A stretch of 64,000 nucleotides of DNA from positions 1-64,000 of the forward strand of contig NZ_CP023865.1 of the NCBI RefSeq assembly GCF_003711105.1, in the 5' to 3' direction. This document shows positions 1 to 9,883 of the stretch, one piece after another. Numbering within the stretch: position 1 is the first letter of the stretch; every line of letters begins with the position of its first letter. The notes beneath the pieces are model-generated. The model made no database searches. It was not told where the DNA came from and saw only the letters and a program-made list of their open reading frames with translations. The stretch is from Actinoplanes teichomyceticus ATCC 31121. Lineage in GTDB: Bacteria; Actinomycetota; Actinomycetes; Mycobacteriales; Micromonosporaceae. A program made the translations under genes and the position numbers.

Positions 1-1833
1 ATGCTGTGGCAGGACACGCTCAGCGAACTGTCCGAGGAGATCGCTTCGCGGCAGCAGCGTGCCTATCTCCGGTTCACCCGGCTGCGGGCGATCGTCGAGG
101 ACACCGCTCTGCTGTCGGTGCCGGACGCGTACACCCGCGACGTGATCGAGCTGCGACTGCGGCAGGTGATCACCGACGCGCTGACCAAACGGCTCAACCG
201 GCCGATACAGGTCGCGGTCACGGTGCGCCCGCCGGAGGACGGCACCGGTATGCCCGGCACCGTCTACGGCACCCCGGTCGAACCCGAGCCGGCGCCGCAC
301 GTCGAGCCGCAGCCACTGCATTACGCCGAACCGCCGCGCAGCCCCGAGGCGCGGCCGTACCAGCCGGAGCTGCCGACCTATCCGGCCGAGCCGCCTTACC
401 AGCAGCCCGCTTTCGGGCCGCCGGACCGCGCGCCGGAGCCGTACCCGACCGGGTCCGCGCAGCACTCCGCGCCACCGCCGCCGTCCTACATCCGCAACGT
501 GCCGCCCGCCCGGGACGGGCAGGAGGCGCTCTTCGCCGACCCGATGCCGTCGGCGCCGCCGGGCAACCGGCCCGCCGTCAGCCGCGCCCCGGACAAGGGC
601 GCGGAGCGCGAGATGCCCCCGGCGCCGAACGAGACGCCGGTGCACCGGATGCCCGCCGACCCGGCGCAGCTGCGCGACAACCAGCGCCGCCCGGACGACC
701 GCCGCGACGACCCGATGCCGATGCGCGCCGGCGACAACGGGCCCGGCCGGGCCCCGATCGACCTGCGCGGCCCCGGCTCGTCCCCACGCCCGGGCGGCAA
801 CGACGGCAACCGGCTCAACCCGAAGTACATGTTCGAGACGTTCGTCATCGGCTCCTCCAACCGCTTCGCGCACGCCGCGGCGGTGGCGGTCGCCGAGTCA
901 CCGGCGAAGGCGTACAACCCGCTGTTCATCTACGGCAGCTCCGGCCTGGGCAAGACGCATCTGCTGCACGCCATCGGCCACTACGCCACCACCCTGGGGC
1001 ACGCCCGGTCGGTGCGCTACGTGTCGACCGAGGAGTTCACCAACGATTTCATCAACAGCCTGCGGGACGACAAGACGCAGGCGTTCCAGCGCCGCTACCG
1101 GGACGTCGACATCCTGCTGATCGACGACATCCAGTTCCTGGAGAACCGCGAGCGGACCCAGGAGGAGTTCTTCCACACCTTCAACACGCTGCACAACGCG
1201 AACAAGCAGATCGTGATCAGCTCGGACCGTTCGCCACGGCAGCTCGCCACGCTGGAAGACCGGATGCGGACCCGCTTCGAGTGGGGTCTGCTCGCCGACA
1301 TCCAGCCGCCCGATCTGGAGACGCGGATCGCGATCCTCCAGAAGAAGGCCGCCCAGGAGCGCATGTACGCGCCCGACGACGTGCTGGAGTTCATCGCGTC
1401 GCGGGTCTCCAACTCGATCCGTGAGCTGGAGGGCGCCCTCATCCGGGTGACCGCGTTCGCCAGCCTCACCCGTTCCCCGGTTCAGCTCTCGCTGGCCGAG
1501 GAGGTGCTGCGCGACTTCATGCCGGACGGCGCCGGCCCGGAGATCACCGCCGACCAGATCATGGTCTCCACCGCGGACTACTTCGGCGTCTCGCTGGAGG
1601 ACCTGCGCGGTCACTCCCGCAGCCGGGTGCTGGTCAACGCCCGCCAGGTCGCCATGTACCTGTGCCGCGAGCTCACCGACCTCTCACTGCCCCGGATCGG
1701 CCAGGCCTTCGGCGGCCGCGACCACACCACGGTCATGCACGCCGACCGCAAGATCCGCCAGCACATGGCGGAGCGCCGGTCGCTCTACAACCAGATCGCC
1801 GAGCTCACCAACCGCATCAAACAAAACACCTGA
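1..1833 (+). CDS. dnaA: Chromosomal replication initiator DnaA
   Basis: AAA+ initiator that binds DnaA boxes and opens oriC. Domain I is at residues 1-85. A long Pro-rich domain II (about 86-268) is typical of actinobacteria and explains the 610-residue length. Walker A (GSSGLGKTH) is near 312-320 and Walker B (LLIDDIQF) near 371-378. The C-terminal domain IV signature [15 protein letters not shown] is near 571-585. The gene ends 1.2 kb before the DnaA-box array. The window starts exactly at this ATG, so the ribosome-binding site is not visible and the true start could lie slightly upstream. Confidence 0.97.
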   Translation: MLWQDTLSELSEEIASRQQRAYLRFTRLRAIVEDTALLSVPDAYTRDVIELRLRQVITDALTKRLNRPIQVAVTVRPPEDGTGMPGTVYGTPVEPEPAPHVEPQPLHYAEPPRSPEARPYQPELPTYPAEPPYQQPAFGPPDRAPEPYPTGSAQHSAPPPPSYIRNVPPARDGQEALFADPMPSAPPGNRPAVSRAPDKGAEREMPPAPNETPVHRMPADPAQLRDNQRRPDDRRDDPMPMRAGDNGPGRAPIDLRGPGSSPRPGGNDGNRLNPKYMFETFVIGSSNRFAHAAAVAVAESPAKAYNPLFIYGSSGLGKTHLLHAIGHYATTLGHARSVRYVSTEEFTNDFINSLRDDKTQAFQRRYRDVDILLIDDIQFLENRERTQEEFFHTFNTLHNANKQIVISSDRSPRQLATLEDRMRTRFEWGLLADIQPPDLETRIAILQKKAAQERMYAPDDVLEFIASRVSNSIRELEGALIRVTAFASLTRSPVQLSLAEEVLRDFMPDGAGPEITADQIMVSTADYFGVSLEDLRGHSRSRVLVNARQVAMYLCRELTDLSLPRIGQAFGGRDHTTVMHADRKIRQHMAERRSLYNQIAELTNRIKQNT

Positions 1834-2052
1834 TTTCGTACGAATTACGCCTCCCGCCGCCACCGCGACTGCCCGCCGAGCCCCTCCAGCGCGCAGTCCC
1901 CGGCACGGCAACCGCCCGAGCGTCGCCCGGCCAGCGGCGCGCCGGACGCCACAAGCGCCGCCAAGCCCCTGCCGCCCCGCTCCCGGGGCCGAACCCTCTG
2001 CCGCCCCGCTCCCGGCGCCCAGCCCTCTTCCGCCCCGCTCCTGGCGCCCAGC

Positions 2053-2125
2053 CCTCTGCAACGGAGTCCGCTGGCGGTCGGTCCTCTGCAACGGAGTCCC
2101 GCTGGCGGTCGGTCCTCTGCCACGG
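2053..2125. repeat. Direct repeat, about 30 bp, two copies plus a partial
   Basis: The unit beginning CCTCTGCAACGGAGTCC and ending in GCTGGCGGTCGGT occurs at 2053 and 2083, and restarts partially at 2113. The copies are contiguous with no spacer. Confidence 0.7.
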
Positions 2126-2794
2126 CCCCCGGCCAGCCAGCCCGCTGCAACGGAACCCTCTGCCGTCGGCCACCACGAGGGCACCGCCAAGCCCTCTCAG
2201 CCGGACGGCACACGCCCGGCACGGCCCGCACCGATCGGACGCCCGATGAGCCGGTCCAGAACCGCCCCGCCGAGCCCCTCCCAGCCGACAGCCCCGGGCA
2301 GTACGAACTGCTCGCCAAGCCCTTCGAAGCCAGCCGTCCCGGCACCGCCGAGCAGCTCCACCACCCCGCCCGTCCCGTCACACTCGCTCGATCAGGTCGG
2401 CCGGCTCACCCGGGCGGACATGCCCGCGCGGTTCCACCGGGGGTCAGCCCGGAACGTCAGAACAAGCCAGCGGTAGCCGCATCGGGTGAATTCTCCGACC
2501 GGCTGGAACCCTGATGCCCGGCGCGGACGGGCCATGCCGGCCGTGCCGAAGGCGTACGGCTCACAGGCCTCGCACTTGCGTGGGTTCGCCGCAGCCGCGC
2601 ACTGATCCACAACCGCTTCCCCGCTCGCCGAGACCGGTCGTCTCCGCACAGCTGCCGCTTGGCCCACAGCCGCCGACTGCTCCGCTGCCTCTGCTGGTCT
2701 ACCCCGCTACCCCCGCTGCACCTCCACTGCCCTACCTCCGCCCGCTTCCTGGCGAAGAACCGGAGCACGTCCACCAGCCCGCACCTGGATCCTT

Positions 2795-2930
2795 CGGACG
2801 CCGGTGCTCGATCCCACACGGCACCGGTGCTCTTGGCTCCCCTAAGCACCAGTGCTCTGGGGTCCCACACGGCACCGCTGCTCTGGAGTCCCACACACAC
2901 GGCACCGGTGCTCTGGAGTCCCGTGGGCAC
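2795..2930. repeat. Degenerate 26-30 bp tandem repeat, about four copies
   Basis: Units resemble GCACCGGTGCTCTGGAGTCC followed by CACACG. They are seen near 2820, 2846, 2872 and 2902 with small length differences. Function is unknown. Confidence 0.65.
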
Positions 2931-3051
2931 CAGTCCCGTGAGGGTCCCTGGGTACCGCCGTCCCCCCGGTCCCCAGGGCGGCGAATCCGCCCCCATCCCG
3001 GCACGGGCCCAGGGGCATCGCCCCAAACTGAGCAATCCACGCATTCCCGGC

Positions 3052-3725
3052 TTACCCACAAGATGGCCGAACTTCCCCACAGGCAGCTGACAAGGGCATT
3101 GACCTGGGCTAACACGGTCACCCCGCCGGTTATCCACTGCTTTTACACGGGGTTGTCCACAGATTTACCCCCAGATCTTCGGCTGAGCCGCGTGAATCGG
3201 CGCAGGTCGATGGCCATTTTTGAGGGCGCAAACCGAGAAGTTGTCAACGTCGGAACGGATCGGTTTCGTGCCAACGTTGTCCACACTTGTCCACAGGAAT
3301 CCACAGGCTCTTTCCCCAGGTAGTGGATAGCGCTCCTCGCGTACCCCACAGATGTGGAAAACTTCTGGGGAAATCGATGTGGACAGACACGGACAGTCAT
3401 CGACTAGTCCACTGCCTGTGGACGGCTGTGGATTACCTGTTGAAGGTTCTGGGGACGACGGGCCGGTAGCGTCTCGGCGCTTTCCACAGGCCGGGGGACA
3501 AACCCAGTGGATTACCGGTGGATAACCGGTGGACAACGGTGGACAACCGCTTGAAAGTCAGCGACTGTGGACGCAGACCCGGGTTTATACCCCGGTTACC
3601 CACATGTGAATCACCGGTGGATAAGCCTGTGACCAGGGGAAACGCAAGTTCTCCACAGTATGCACAGGCCCTATGAAGACGACTAGTTATTTCTCTAAGA
3701 GAGCAAAAAGCAATCATCAGCGTTG
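3052..3725. other. oriC: Replication origin oriC with about 20 DnaA boxes
   Basis: The array has perfect TTGTCCACA boxes at 3153-3161, 3277-3285 and 3287-3295. Near-perfect boxes are at 3052 (TTACCCACA), 3073 (TTCCCCACA), 3130 (TTATCCACT), 3596 (TTACCCACA) and 3649 (TTCTCCACA). Reverse-oriented boxes are at 3353, 3378, 3417, 3427, 3506, 3517, 3528, 3538, 3566 and 3616. Forward boxes dominate the left half and reverse boxes the right-centre. The location between dnaA and dnaN is the standard actinobacterial oriC position. An A/T-rich stretch at 3681-3720 (26 of 40 bases A/T) next to the last boxes is a candidate unwinding element. Confidence 0.95.
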
Positions 3726-4007
3726 TGGAAGGTGTGGGCGCTCCGCTTCCGGGTCGGAGGAGGGGCAGGGTGGAGCAGCACCAGAAGCAAGGCCGCAGCG
3801 TGGCTCGGTGGAAGATCACCCACCTCCGTCGGTGCCTGCGCAGGCCGGTACCCGATCCGGTTCCGTACCGAATCTGGGTCCGGCACGCTGAGGACCGATG
3901 GCGGAGTCACCGGGTAACACCGCTCCCGGCCGGCACCGGCAGACCGGGGCCGATCGTGCGGACCGGGGCGATCGTGCCCGGCCCCGGCGATGTCCGGCCG
4001 CTGCGGG

Positions 4008-4400
4008 CCGCTCGGCTGCATCGGGCGTCCGGCAAGCCGCGTCACGCCGACGCGCTGCATCCGGCCTCCGGCAAGCCACGTCACCCCGAGCGCGCTGCAT
4101 CCGGCGTCGGGCGAGCCACGTCACCCCCGGCACGCTGCATCGGACGTCCGGCAACCGGATCACCCCGACGCGCTGCATCCGGCCTCCGGCGGACCCGCCG
4201 GACGCCGGGCTGTGTCGGGCGCTCGGCAAGCTGTCTCAGTCAGGCTGGTTACGTCGGACGCCCGGCAAGCCGTGTCGGCCATCCCCGTTACGGCAGAGGC
4301 TCGGCAAGCCGTGTCGGCCATCCCGGCTACGTCCGACGCCCGGCGCGCCACGTCAGCCATTCCGGTTACGTCGGGCATCCGGCGAGTCACGTCGGTCAAC
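4008..4400. repeat. Degenerate 39-bp tandem repeats between oriC and dnaN
   Basis: About ten contiguous imperfect copies. The left half has units containing GCTGCATCCGGCCTCCGGCA followed by AGCCACGTCACCCC, with GCTGCAT recurring every 38-40 bp. The right half has units containing CGGCAAGCCGTGTCGGCCAT at 39-bp spacing. A 39-bp period keeps frames open, which explains several long spurious open frames here. Confidence 0.75.
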
Positions 4401-4523
4401 CTGGTGGAGTCAGGCGGCACGCCCGGCCCGCCGTACCCCGGGGTCGGGCACACGTGAACACCGTCAGCGCCATAGAGTTTCATGGGGTCGACACCCCGTA
4501 GAGGACGCATCGCGGAGGACAGC

Positions 4524-5657
4524 ATGAAGTTCCGGGTGGAGCGAGACGCGCTCGCCGACGCCGTGGCCTGGACAGCCAAGAGCCTGCCCAGCCGGCCGTC
4601 AGTGCCGGTGCTCGCCGGGGTTCTGCTGCGCGTCACCGACGGCCGCCTGCAGGTCTCCGGGTTCGACTACGAGGTGTCCAGCCAGGTCTCCGTCGAGGTC
4701 CAGGCGGATGCCGACGGCGCCGCCCTGGTCTCCGGCCGCCTGCTCGCCGAGATCACCAAGGCGCTGCCCGGCAAGCCGGTCGACATCGCCGCCGTCGGCG
4801 CGCACCTCGAGCTCGTCTGCGGCAGCGCGCGTTTCACCCTCCCCACGATGCCGGTGGAGGACTATCCGACCCTTCCGGAGATGCCGTCCAGCGCGGGCAC
4901 CGTCGACGCCGCTACGTTCGCCTCAGCGGTTTCCCAGGTGGCCATCGCCGCCGGCCGGGACGAGACGCTGCCGATGATGACCGGCGTGCGCCTGGAGCTG
5001 ACCGGCACGACGATGGCGATGCTGGCCACCGACCGGTACCGGCTGGCCATGCGCGAGATCGAGTGGAACCCGGACGACCCGGAGATCAGCCTCAACGCCC
5101 TGGTGCCGGCGAAGACGTTGAACGACACGGCCAAGGCGCTCGGTCCGCTCGGCGGCGCGGTCACCCTGGCGCTGGCCCAGGGCAGCGCCGGCGAGGGCAT
5201 GATCGGGTTTGCCGGTGGCGCCCGGCGTACCACCAGCCGCCTGCTCGACGGCGCGAACTACCCGCCGGTCCGCTCGCTCTTCCCGGCCTCGCACAACGCC
5301 GAGGCCCGGGTCGGCGTGGCCGCCCTGGTCGAGGTGGTCCGCCGGGTGGCCCTGGTCGCCGAGCGCACCACCCCGGTGCTGCTCAGCTTCAGCGAGGACG
5401 GCCTGGTGGTCGAGGCCGGCACCACCGAGGAGGCGCGCGCCAGCGAGGCGATGGAAGCCGAGTTCTCCGGTGAGGCGCTGACCATTGGCTTCAACCCGCA
5501 GTACCTGATCGACGGTCTGCAGAACCTCGGCGCGCCGACGGCGGTGCTCTCGTTCGTCGACGCCTTCAAGCCGGCTGTGATCTCCCCCGCTGGCGAAAGC
5601 GGCGAAATCATCCCGGGCTACCGCTATCTGATCATGCCGATCCGGGTAACCCGCTGA
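4524..5657 (+). CDS. dnaN: DNA polymerase III beta subunit (sliding clamp)
   Basis: Ring-shaped clamp that tethers the replicative polymerase. At 377 residues it has the usual three-domain length, and it ends in the family-typical VTR/MPIRV-like tail (YLIMPIRVTR). The start ATG at 4524 is chosen over the upstream in-frame codon at 4482 because GGAGG lies at 4514-4518 and the protein then begins MKFRVERDALADAV, as in other clamps. It is followed 39 bp later by gnd. Confidence 0.97.
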   Translation: MKFRVERDALADAVAWTAKSLPSRPSVPVLAGVLLRVTDGRLQVSGFDYEVSSQVSVEVQADADGAALVSGRLLAEITKALPGKPVDIAAVGAHLELVCGSARFTLPTMPVEDYPTLPEMPSSAGTVDAATFASAVSQVAIAAGRDETLPMMTGVRLELTGTTMAMLATDRYRLAMREIEWNPDDPEISLNALVPAKTLNDTAKALGPLGGAVTLALAQGSAGEGMIGFAGGARRTTSRLLDGANYPPVRSLFPASHNAEARVGVAALVEVVRRVALVAERTTPVLLSFSEDGLVVEAGTTEEARASEAMEAEFSGEALTIGFNPQYLIDGLQNLGAPTAVLSFVDAFKPAVISPAGESGEIIPGYRYLIMPIRVTR

Positions 5658-5696
5658 TACTGAGCGAGGAACATTCGCACTTCTAGGGGGAAGACC

Positions 5697-6569
5697 ATGC
5701 AACTCGGCCTGATCGGTCTCGGCCGAATGGGTGGCAACATGCGCGAACGACTCCGTGCCGCCGGGCACGACGTCGTCGGATTCGACCACAACGCGGACAA
5801 GACCGACGTCGCCAACCTGGCCGAGCTGGTGGAGAAGCTGGCCGCCCCGCGCGTCGTCTGGACCATGGTGCCGGCCGGCAAGATCACCGAAGACACCATC
5901 GACGAGCTCGCGGATCTGCTCTCTGAGGGCGACATCATCATCGACGGCGGGAACTCCAAGTTCACCGACGACAAGCCGCGCGCCGAGCGGTTGAAGCCCA
6001 AGGGCATCCACTACCTCGACGTCGGCGTCTCCGGCGGCATCTGGGGCTTCACCAACGGGTACGCGCTGATGGTCGGCGGCGACGCCGAGATCGTGGCGCA
6101 CTGCCAGCCGATCTTCGACGCGCTCAAGCCCGCCGGGCAGTTCGGGTTCGCGCACGCCGGCCCGCACGGCGCCGGGCACTACGCGAAGATGATCCACAAT
6201 GGCATCGAGTACGGCATGATGCAGGCCTACGGCGAGGGCTACGAGATCCTCCTGGCGTCCGAGCTGGTCCAGGACGTTCCGGCGGTCATCAAGAGCTGGC
6301 GCGAGGGCAGCGTCGTCAAGTCGTGGCTGCTCGACCTGCTCGACCGGGCGCTCGACGAGGACCCGACGCTGGCCAACCTGAAGGGCTACGTCGAGGACAC
6401 CGGTGAGGGCCGGTGGACCGTCGACGAGGCGGTCCGGCTCGCCGTGCCGGCCCACGTCCTCGCCGCGTCGATCTTCACGCGGTTCGAGTCACGTCAGGAC
6501 GACTCGCCCGCGATGAAAGCCGTCGCCGCGCTGCGCCAGCAGTTCGGCGGCCACGCCGTCAAGCGCTGA
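5697..6569 (+). CDS. gnd: 6-phosphogluconate dehydrogenase, decarboxylating (short form)
   Basis: Oxidises and decarboxylates 6-phosphogluconate to ribulose 5-phosphate in the pentose phosphate pathway. The N-terminal Rossmann motif GLGRMGGNM is at residues 5-13. VSGGIWG is the substrate-binding loop, and the YAKMIHNGIEYG segment carries the catalytic Lys. The 290-residue length is the short single-module form, which in characterised relatives often prefers NAD (family knowledge, not shown here). AGGGGG lies just upstream of the ATG. A gnd gene between dnaN and recF is common in actinobacteria. Confidence 0.94.
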   Translation: MQLGLIGLGRMGGNMRERLRAAGHDVVGFDHNADKTDVANLAELVEKLAAPRVVWTMVPAGKITEDTIDELADLLSEGDIIIDGGNSKFTDDKPRAERLKPKGIHYLDVGVSGGIWGFTNGYALMVGGDAEIVAHCQPIFDALKPAGQFGFAHAGPHGAGHYAKMIHNGIEYGMMQAYGEGYEILLASELVQDVPAVIKSWREGSVVKSWLLDLLDRALDEDPTLANLKGYVEDTGEGRWTVDEAVRLAVPAHVLAASIFTRFESRQDDSPAMKAVAALRQQFGGHAVKR

Positions 6570-6572
6570 CCC

Positions 6573-7703
6573 ATGCACGTGCGCCGGGTCGAGCTCGTCG
6601 ACTTCCGTTCCTACGAGCGGGTGGCCGTCGACCTCGATCCCGGCGTGTCCGTGCTGGTCGGCCAGAACGGCATGGGCAAGACGAACCTGATCGAGGCGCT
6701 GGGTTACGTGGCCACTCTGGACAGTCACCGGGTGGCCACCGACGCGCCCCTGGTCCGGTTCGGGGCCACGTCTGCGGTGATCCGCTGCGCGATCGTCCAC
6801 GACGGACGGGAGCTGCTGGTCGAGCTGGAGATCGTGCCGGGCCGGGCCAACCGGGCCCGGCTCAACCGCTCGCCGGTGCGCCGGTCCCGCGAGGTGCTCG
6901 GCGCCCTGCGGATGGTGCTGTTCGCCCCGGAGGATCTCGAGCTGGTCCGCGGGGACCCCGCGGAACGCCGCCGCTACCTCGACGACCTGCTGGTGGCGCG
7001 CCAGCCGCGGTACGCGGGGGTGCGCGCCGACTACGACCGGGTGGTCAAGCAGCGCAACGCCCTGCTGCGTACCGCGTACCTGACCCGCAAGGTGGGCGGG
7101 ACGCGCGGGCAGGACCTGTCGACGCTGGCCGTGTGGGACCACCATCTCGCCCGGTACGGCGCGGAACTGCTGGCCGGTCGGCTGGAGCTGGCGGCGGCGC
7201 TCGGACCGCACCTGACCAAGGCCTATGACGCGGTGGCGGCCGGGAAATCGGCGGCCTCGATCGCGTACGCGTCGCGGCTGGGCGACGACCTGGGCAGCGA
7301 CCGCGCCGCCCTGGAGGAGGCGCTGCTCGCCCGGATGCAGGAGCGCCGCCCGGCCGAGATCGAGCGGGGCACGACGCTGGTCGGCCCGCACCGCGACGAC
7401 CTGCTGCTGTCGCTGGGCGAGCTGCCCGCCAAGGGGTACGCGAGCCACGGCGAGTCGTGGTCGTTCGCCCTGGCGCTGCGCCTGGCCGCCTACGACCTGC
7501 TGCGTTCGGACGGCATCGAGCCGGTGCTCGTCCTGGACGACGTGTTCGCCGAGCTGGACGCCGGCCGGCGGGACCGGCTGGCCTCGCTGGTGTCCGACGC
7601 CGCCCAGTTGCTGGTGACCTGTGCGGTGCCGGAGGACGTGCCGGCGGCGTTACGCGGCGCCCGCTTCGACGTGACCATGGGCTCGGTGACCCGCTTGGCC
7701 TGA
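6573..7703 (+). CDS. recF: DNA replication/repair protein RecF
   Basis: SMC-like ATPase that helps load RecA at gaps. Walker [10 protein letters not shown] is at residues 30-38. The ABC-type signature region and Walker B ([12 protein letters not shown], around 318-329) are both present. Length is 376 residues, normal for the family. The gene starts 3 bp after the gnd stop, so it is probably co-transcribed and translationally coupled with gnd. Confidence 0.96.
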   Translation: MHVRRVELVDFRSYERVAVDLDPGVSVLVGQNGMGKTNLIEALGYVATLDSHRVATDAPLVRFGATSAVIRCAIVHDGRELLVELEIVPGRANRARLNRSPVRRSREVLGALRMVLFAPEDLELVRGDPAERRRYLDDLLVARQPRYAGVRADYDRVVKQRNALLRTAYLTRKVGGTRGQDLSTLAVWDHHLARYGAELLAGRLELAAALGPHLTKAYDAVAAGKSAASIAYASRLGDDLGSDRAALEEALLARMQERRPAEIERGTTLVGPHRDDLLLSLGELPAKGYASHGESWSFALALRLAAYDLLRSDGIEPVLVLDDVFAELDAGRRDRLASLVSDAAQLLVTCAVPEDVPAALRGARFDVTMGSVTRLA

Positions 7704-8095
7704 TCCGGTCGCTCCCGTGGCGATCCTTACAGAAGTTATGGGTTGAGGCTTAGAAAATCAGGCGGTTCGCCAAAGCATTCGATGGATTGTGACGTCTTTA
7801 CGGACACCGTATGTTTCAGCTGAAATTGACTTGAGTTGCATTCCGTCTCGGTGACCTGTCGGCGGATTGCCGGAGATCCGCTTGCGCCCTGTCTGGCGAT
7901 CTGATCACCCGTGGTTGAGGGTCTTCCGAGTGACTACGTGGAACTATCTGTTGCGTTGTCAGTCCAGTGTGGAAGGTATGCCAGCATAGTTGGCAATCGG
8001 CAGCTGTGCAGGTGAATGCGATTCGGTGCGCGACTCACAGATATCCGAATGATTCCGAGCCGTGCACCGAAATCGCGTCGCGTCAGGAGTTGCTT
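7704..8095. other. Intergenic, lower-GC spacer after recF
   Basis: No gene is seen. Base composition drops sharply compared with recF, and this drop continues to about 8720. A weak promoter-like TTGACT sits near 7828. It holds the 3' side of the small secreted-protein gene on the opposite strand. Confidence 0.5.
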
Positions 8096-8473
8096 CTAGA
8101 CGCCCTGAATTTCACCGCTGCCACCGCAACCGCTACCCACTCGAGTAAGCTCGAGTCGGTAGAAGCTGTAGACGCCGGAAATCGTTTTACTCAAGGTCGC
8201 CACACGACCGGAGTTCACCACTTTATTGTTGGCAATATCCCGGACCTTGTAGTCGAACTTGCATCCGGCATAGGCGCCGATGCTGATTTTCACGGTGTGA
8301 TTAGAGTACGCTCCTACGCTGGCGGTCTGACAGCTGTTGGGCAGCCAGGGGTACGCGCCGTTGACCGAGCAGGTCGAGCTCTTCGCCTGAGCTGCGGTGG
8401 CCGTGCCAGCGAGGACGGCGCCAGAAACCGCAAGTACGATTCCTGCTTGCTTCCAGATTTTAGGCATATGCAT
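8096..8473 (-). CDS. Small secreted protein with four cysteines, unknown function
   Basis: A 126-residue product (124 from the second ATG at 8467) starting MHMPKIWKQAG. A classical signal peptide has a positive start, a hydrophobic core IVLAVSGAVLAGTATA and an AQA cleavage site. The mature part of about 97 residues has four Cys (in SSTCS, NSCQ, AGCK and SGCG), enough for two disulfides, and ends in a Gly-rich tail. I do not recognise the family. An in-frame extension to 8596 exists but lacks a signal-like N terminus. The local GC content is well below that of its neighbours: 8161-8220 has 31 G/C of 60 and 8521-8580 has 26 of 60. This suggests acquisition by transfer. No strong Shine-Dalgarno sequence is visible. 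Confidence 0.65.
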   Translation of the reverse strand: MHMPKIWKQAGIVLAVSGAVLAGTATAAQAKSSTCSVNGAYPWLPNSCQTASVGAYSNHTVKISIGAYAGCKFDYKVRDIANNKVVNSGRVATLSKTISGVYSFYRLELTRVGSGCGGSGEIQGV

Positions 8474-9167
8474 CCGTTCAGTAGGGAAGGGTGTGGTGGC
8501 CCGATTTCTACACAGGGAGATAACTATATGTTTACTCATCCGGGCAATGAGCAAGATCACATTGCTCCGACGATTCGTCTTCGAAGCGAGCGCCAACAGC
8601 GGTTGGAGCGCCTTGTTCGGGTCTGCGCGGCAGGGGTTGATGTGCTCGCAGGTCAGAATAATTCCACTGGCGTGGACATGTGCCCGGTCGCCTGGGGCTG
8701 AGTGCGAAGCACCTTAGATCAAGGTGGAGGCCTTTTCGCTAGATCGCAATAGAGGTGTAGCGCTTCCGGGCTGCGGATTTCGGCGATCGATGCGTAAACT
8801 TGTGCCGGGGGTTCAAGCTTCTGTAGATAAGGTGAACGCGGGCGGTGAATCGCAACGTAGCGGGCGCTCGAAGGTGGCTCCTCAGGCGATCAGCAGCTCG
8901 GGCCGGGACGATGACTTCTGGTACCAGGTTGGCGACGGTGCCAGCGCGCTCCGTTTTCGGGACAGGCGTTCGCCTGTCCCGGGGGGTGCCAGCTGAGGGA
9001 TTTCGCTTGGGTCGAACCTTCCTCCGGTGGCCTCCGCGGGGCATTTAGCGAGCCGGGGGCGCAGCGGTGAAGGCTTTCCGTCCGGAGAGCGGAACTGAAC
9101 GGCAACGCTTGCTTAGGTTGGTCGGCTCGCCGTCGGGTGAAGAGTGAGTATCGCAGGGGGTAGGTCT
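8474..9167. other. Intergenic region upstream of dciA
   Basis: Contains the upstream region of the small secreted-protein gene (low GC up to about 8720) and then normal high-GC sequence leading to dciA. An inverted repeat GGGACAGGCG/CGCCTGTCCC near 8959-8979 could be a terminator or operator. No credible gene is seen. Confidence 0.45.
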
Positions 9168-9782
9168 ATGCCGCGTAGAGCGAACGAGTCGGACCGCGGA
9201 CAGCCGGATTCTTGGTTGCCCTCAGATACCGAACCGGCGACTCGAAGTAGTTCGGCCAGCGGTGTAGCAGGGCCAGGAGCTGGTAAGCCGGGGCCGGAGC
9301 TGGCCCGGGCGGTGCTCGACGCGGCGCTGGCGAGGCGTCGTGAGGCGGCCCGGCAGCCACGCCGGCGCACCGGCGCCGGCAGCGGCGAGAAGCGGCTGCG
9401 CGGCTATTCCGGGCCGGGGCCGGACCCGCGTGATCCGCAGCTGTTCGGCGCGGTCCTGCAACGCCTGATGAAGGCGCGGGGGTGGGAACGGCCGAAGGCC
9501 GAGGCGACCGTGTTCGGCTCGTGGGAGAAGGTGGTCGGGCCGGACATCGCCGCGCACAGCCGTCCGGTGAAGCTCGACGGCGGTGTGCTGACCGTGGAGG
9601 CCGAGTCCACCGCCTGGGCCACCCAGCTGCGGATGCTGACCGGTCGGTTGCTGCAGCAGATCGCCGCCGAGGTGGGCCACAACGTCGTCACCCGGTTGAA
9701 CATCCACGGGCCGGCCGCGCCGTCGTGGAGCCGGGGCCCGCGCCGGGTCCAGGGGCGCGGGCCGCGCGACACCTACGGCTGA
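9168..9782 (+). CDS. dciA: DciA-like DUF721 protein, predicted replicative helicase operator
   Basis: The DUF721/DciA domain is in the C-terminal half (about 85-190), with W-E-R-P-K-A-E and the typical WEKVVGPDIAAHSRP segment, then LTVEAESTAWATQL. Family members replace DnaC/DnaI loaders and act on DnaB helicase. The position between recF and gyrB matches the mycobacterial homologue. The N-terminal 80 residues are basic and disordered. ATG 9168 is chosen because AGGGGG at 9155-9160 sits 7 bases upstream. GTG 9144 is an alternative adding eight residues. Confidence 0.88.
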   Translation: MPRRANESDRGQPDSWLPSDTEPATRSSSASGVAGPGAGKPGPELARAVLDAALARRREAARQPRRRTGAGSGEKRLRGYSGPGPDPRDPQLFGAVLQRLMKARGWERPKAEATVFGSWEKVVGPDIAAHSRPVKLDGGVLTVEAESTAWATQLRMLTGRLLQQIAAEVGHNVVTRLNIHGPAAPSWSRGPRRVQGRGPRDTYG

Positions 9783-9883
9783 CGACCGGCCCGCGCGGTC
9801 GGGTGCGGCGCGTACGGGCTGCATTCGGCGCGGGTTTGCGCTCGTGGGGAACCTGATCCGGGGTCGCGTACGTCCTACTGGAT

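Larger units (their letters stand above)
1834..3051. other. Gene-free spacer between dnaA and the DnaA-box array
   Basis: No convincing gene is seen. The open frames here have Pro/Arg/Ser-rich translations with no recognisable domain. The stretch is made largely of short degenerate direct repeats, described separately. It probably belongs to the extended origin region. Confidence 0.6.

Noticed and set aside
898..1614. Long open frame antisense to dnaA
   Set aside because: Mirror of the dnaA codons; high third-position GC opens the opposite frame. The translation has no domain.
2514..3323. 269-codon open frame across the oriC left flank
   Set aside because: Runs through DnaA boxes and repeats; Pro/Ser/Thr/His-rich with no ribosome site.
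4008..4400. CRISPR array
   Set aside because: Repeats here (and at 22386, 27167, 21124) are contiguous and degenerate, lack unique spacers, and no cas genes are present.
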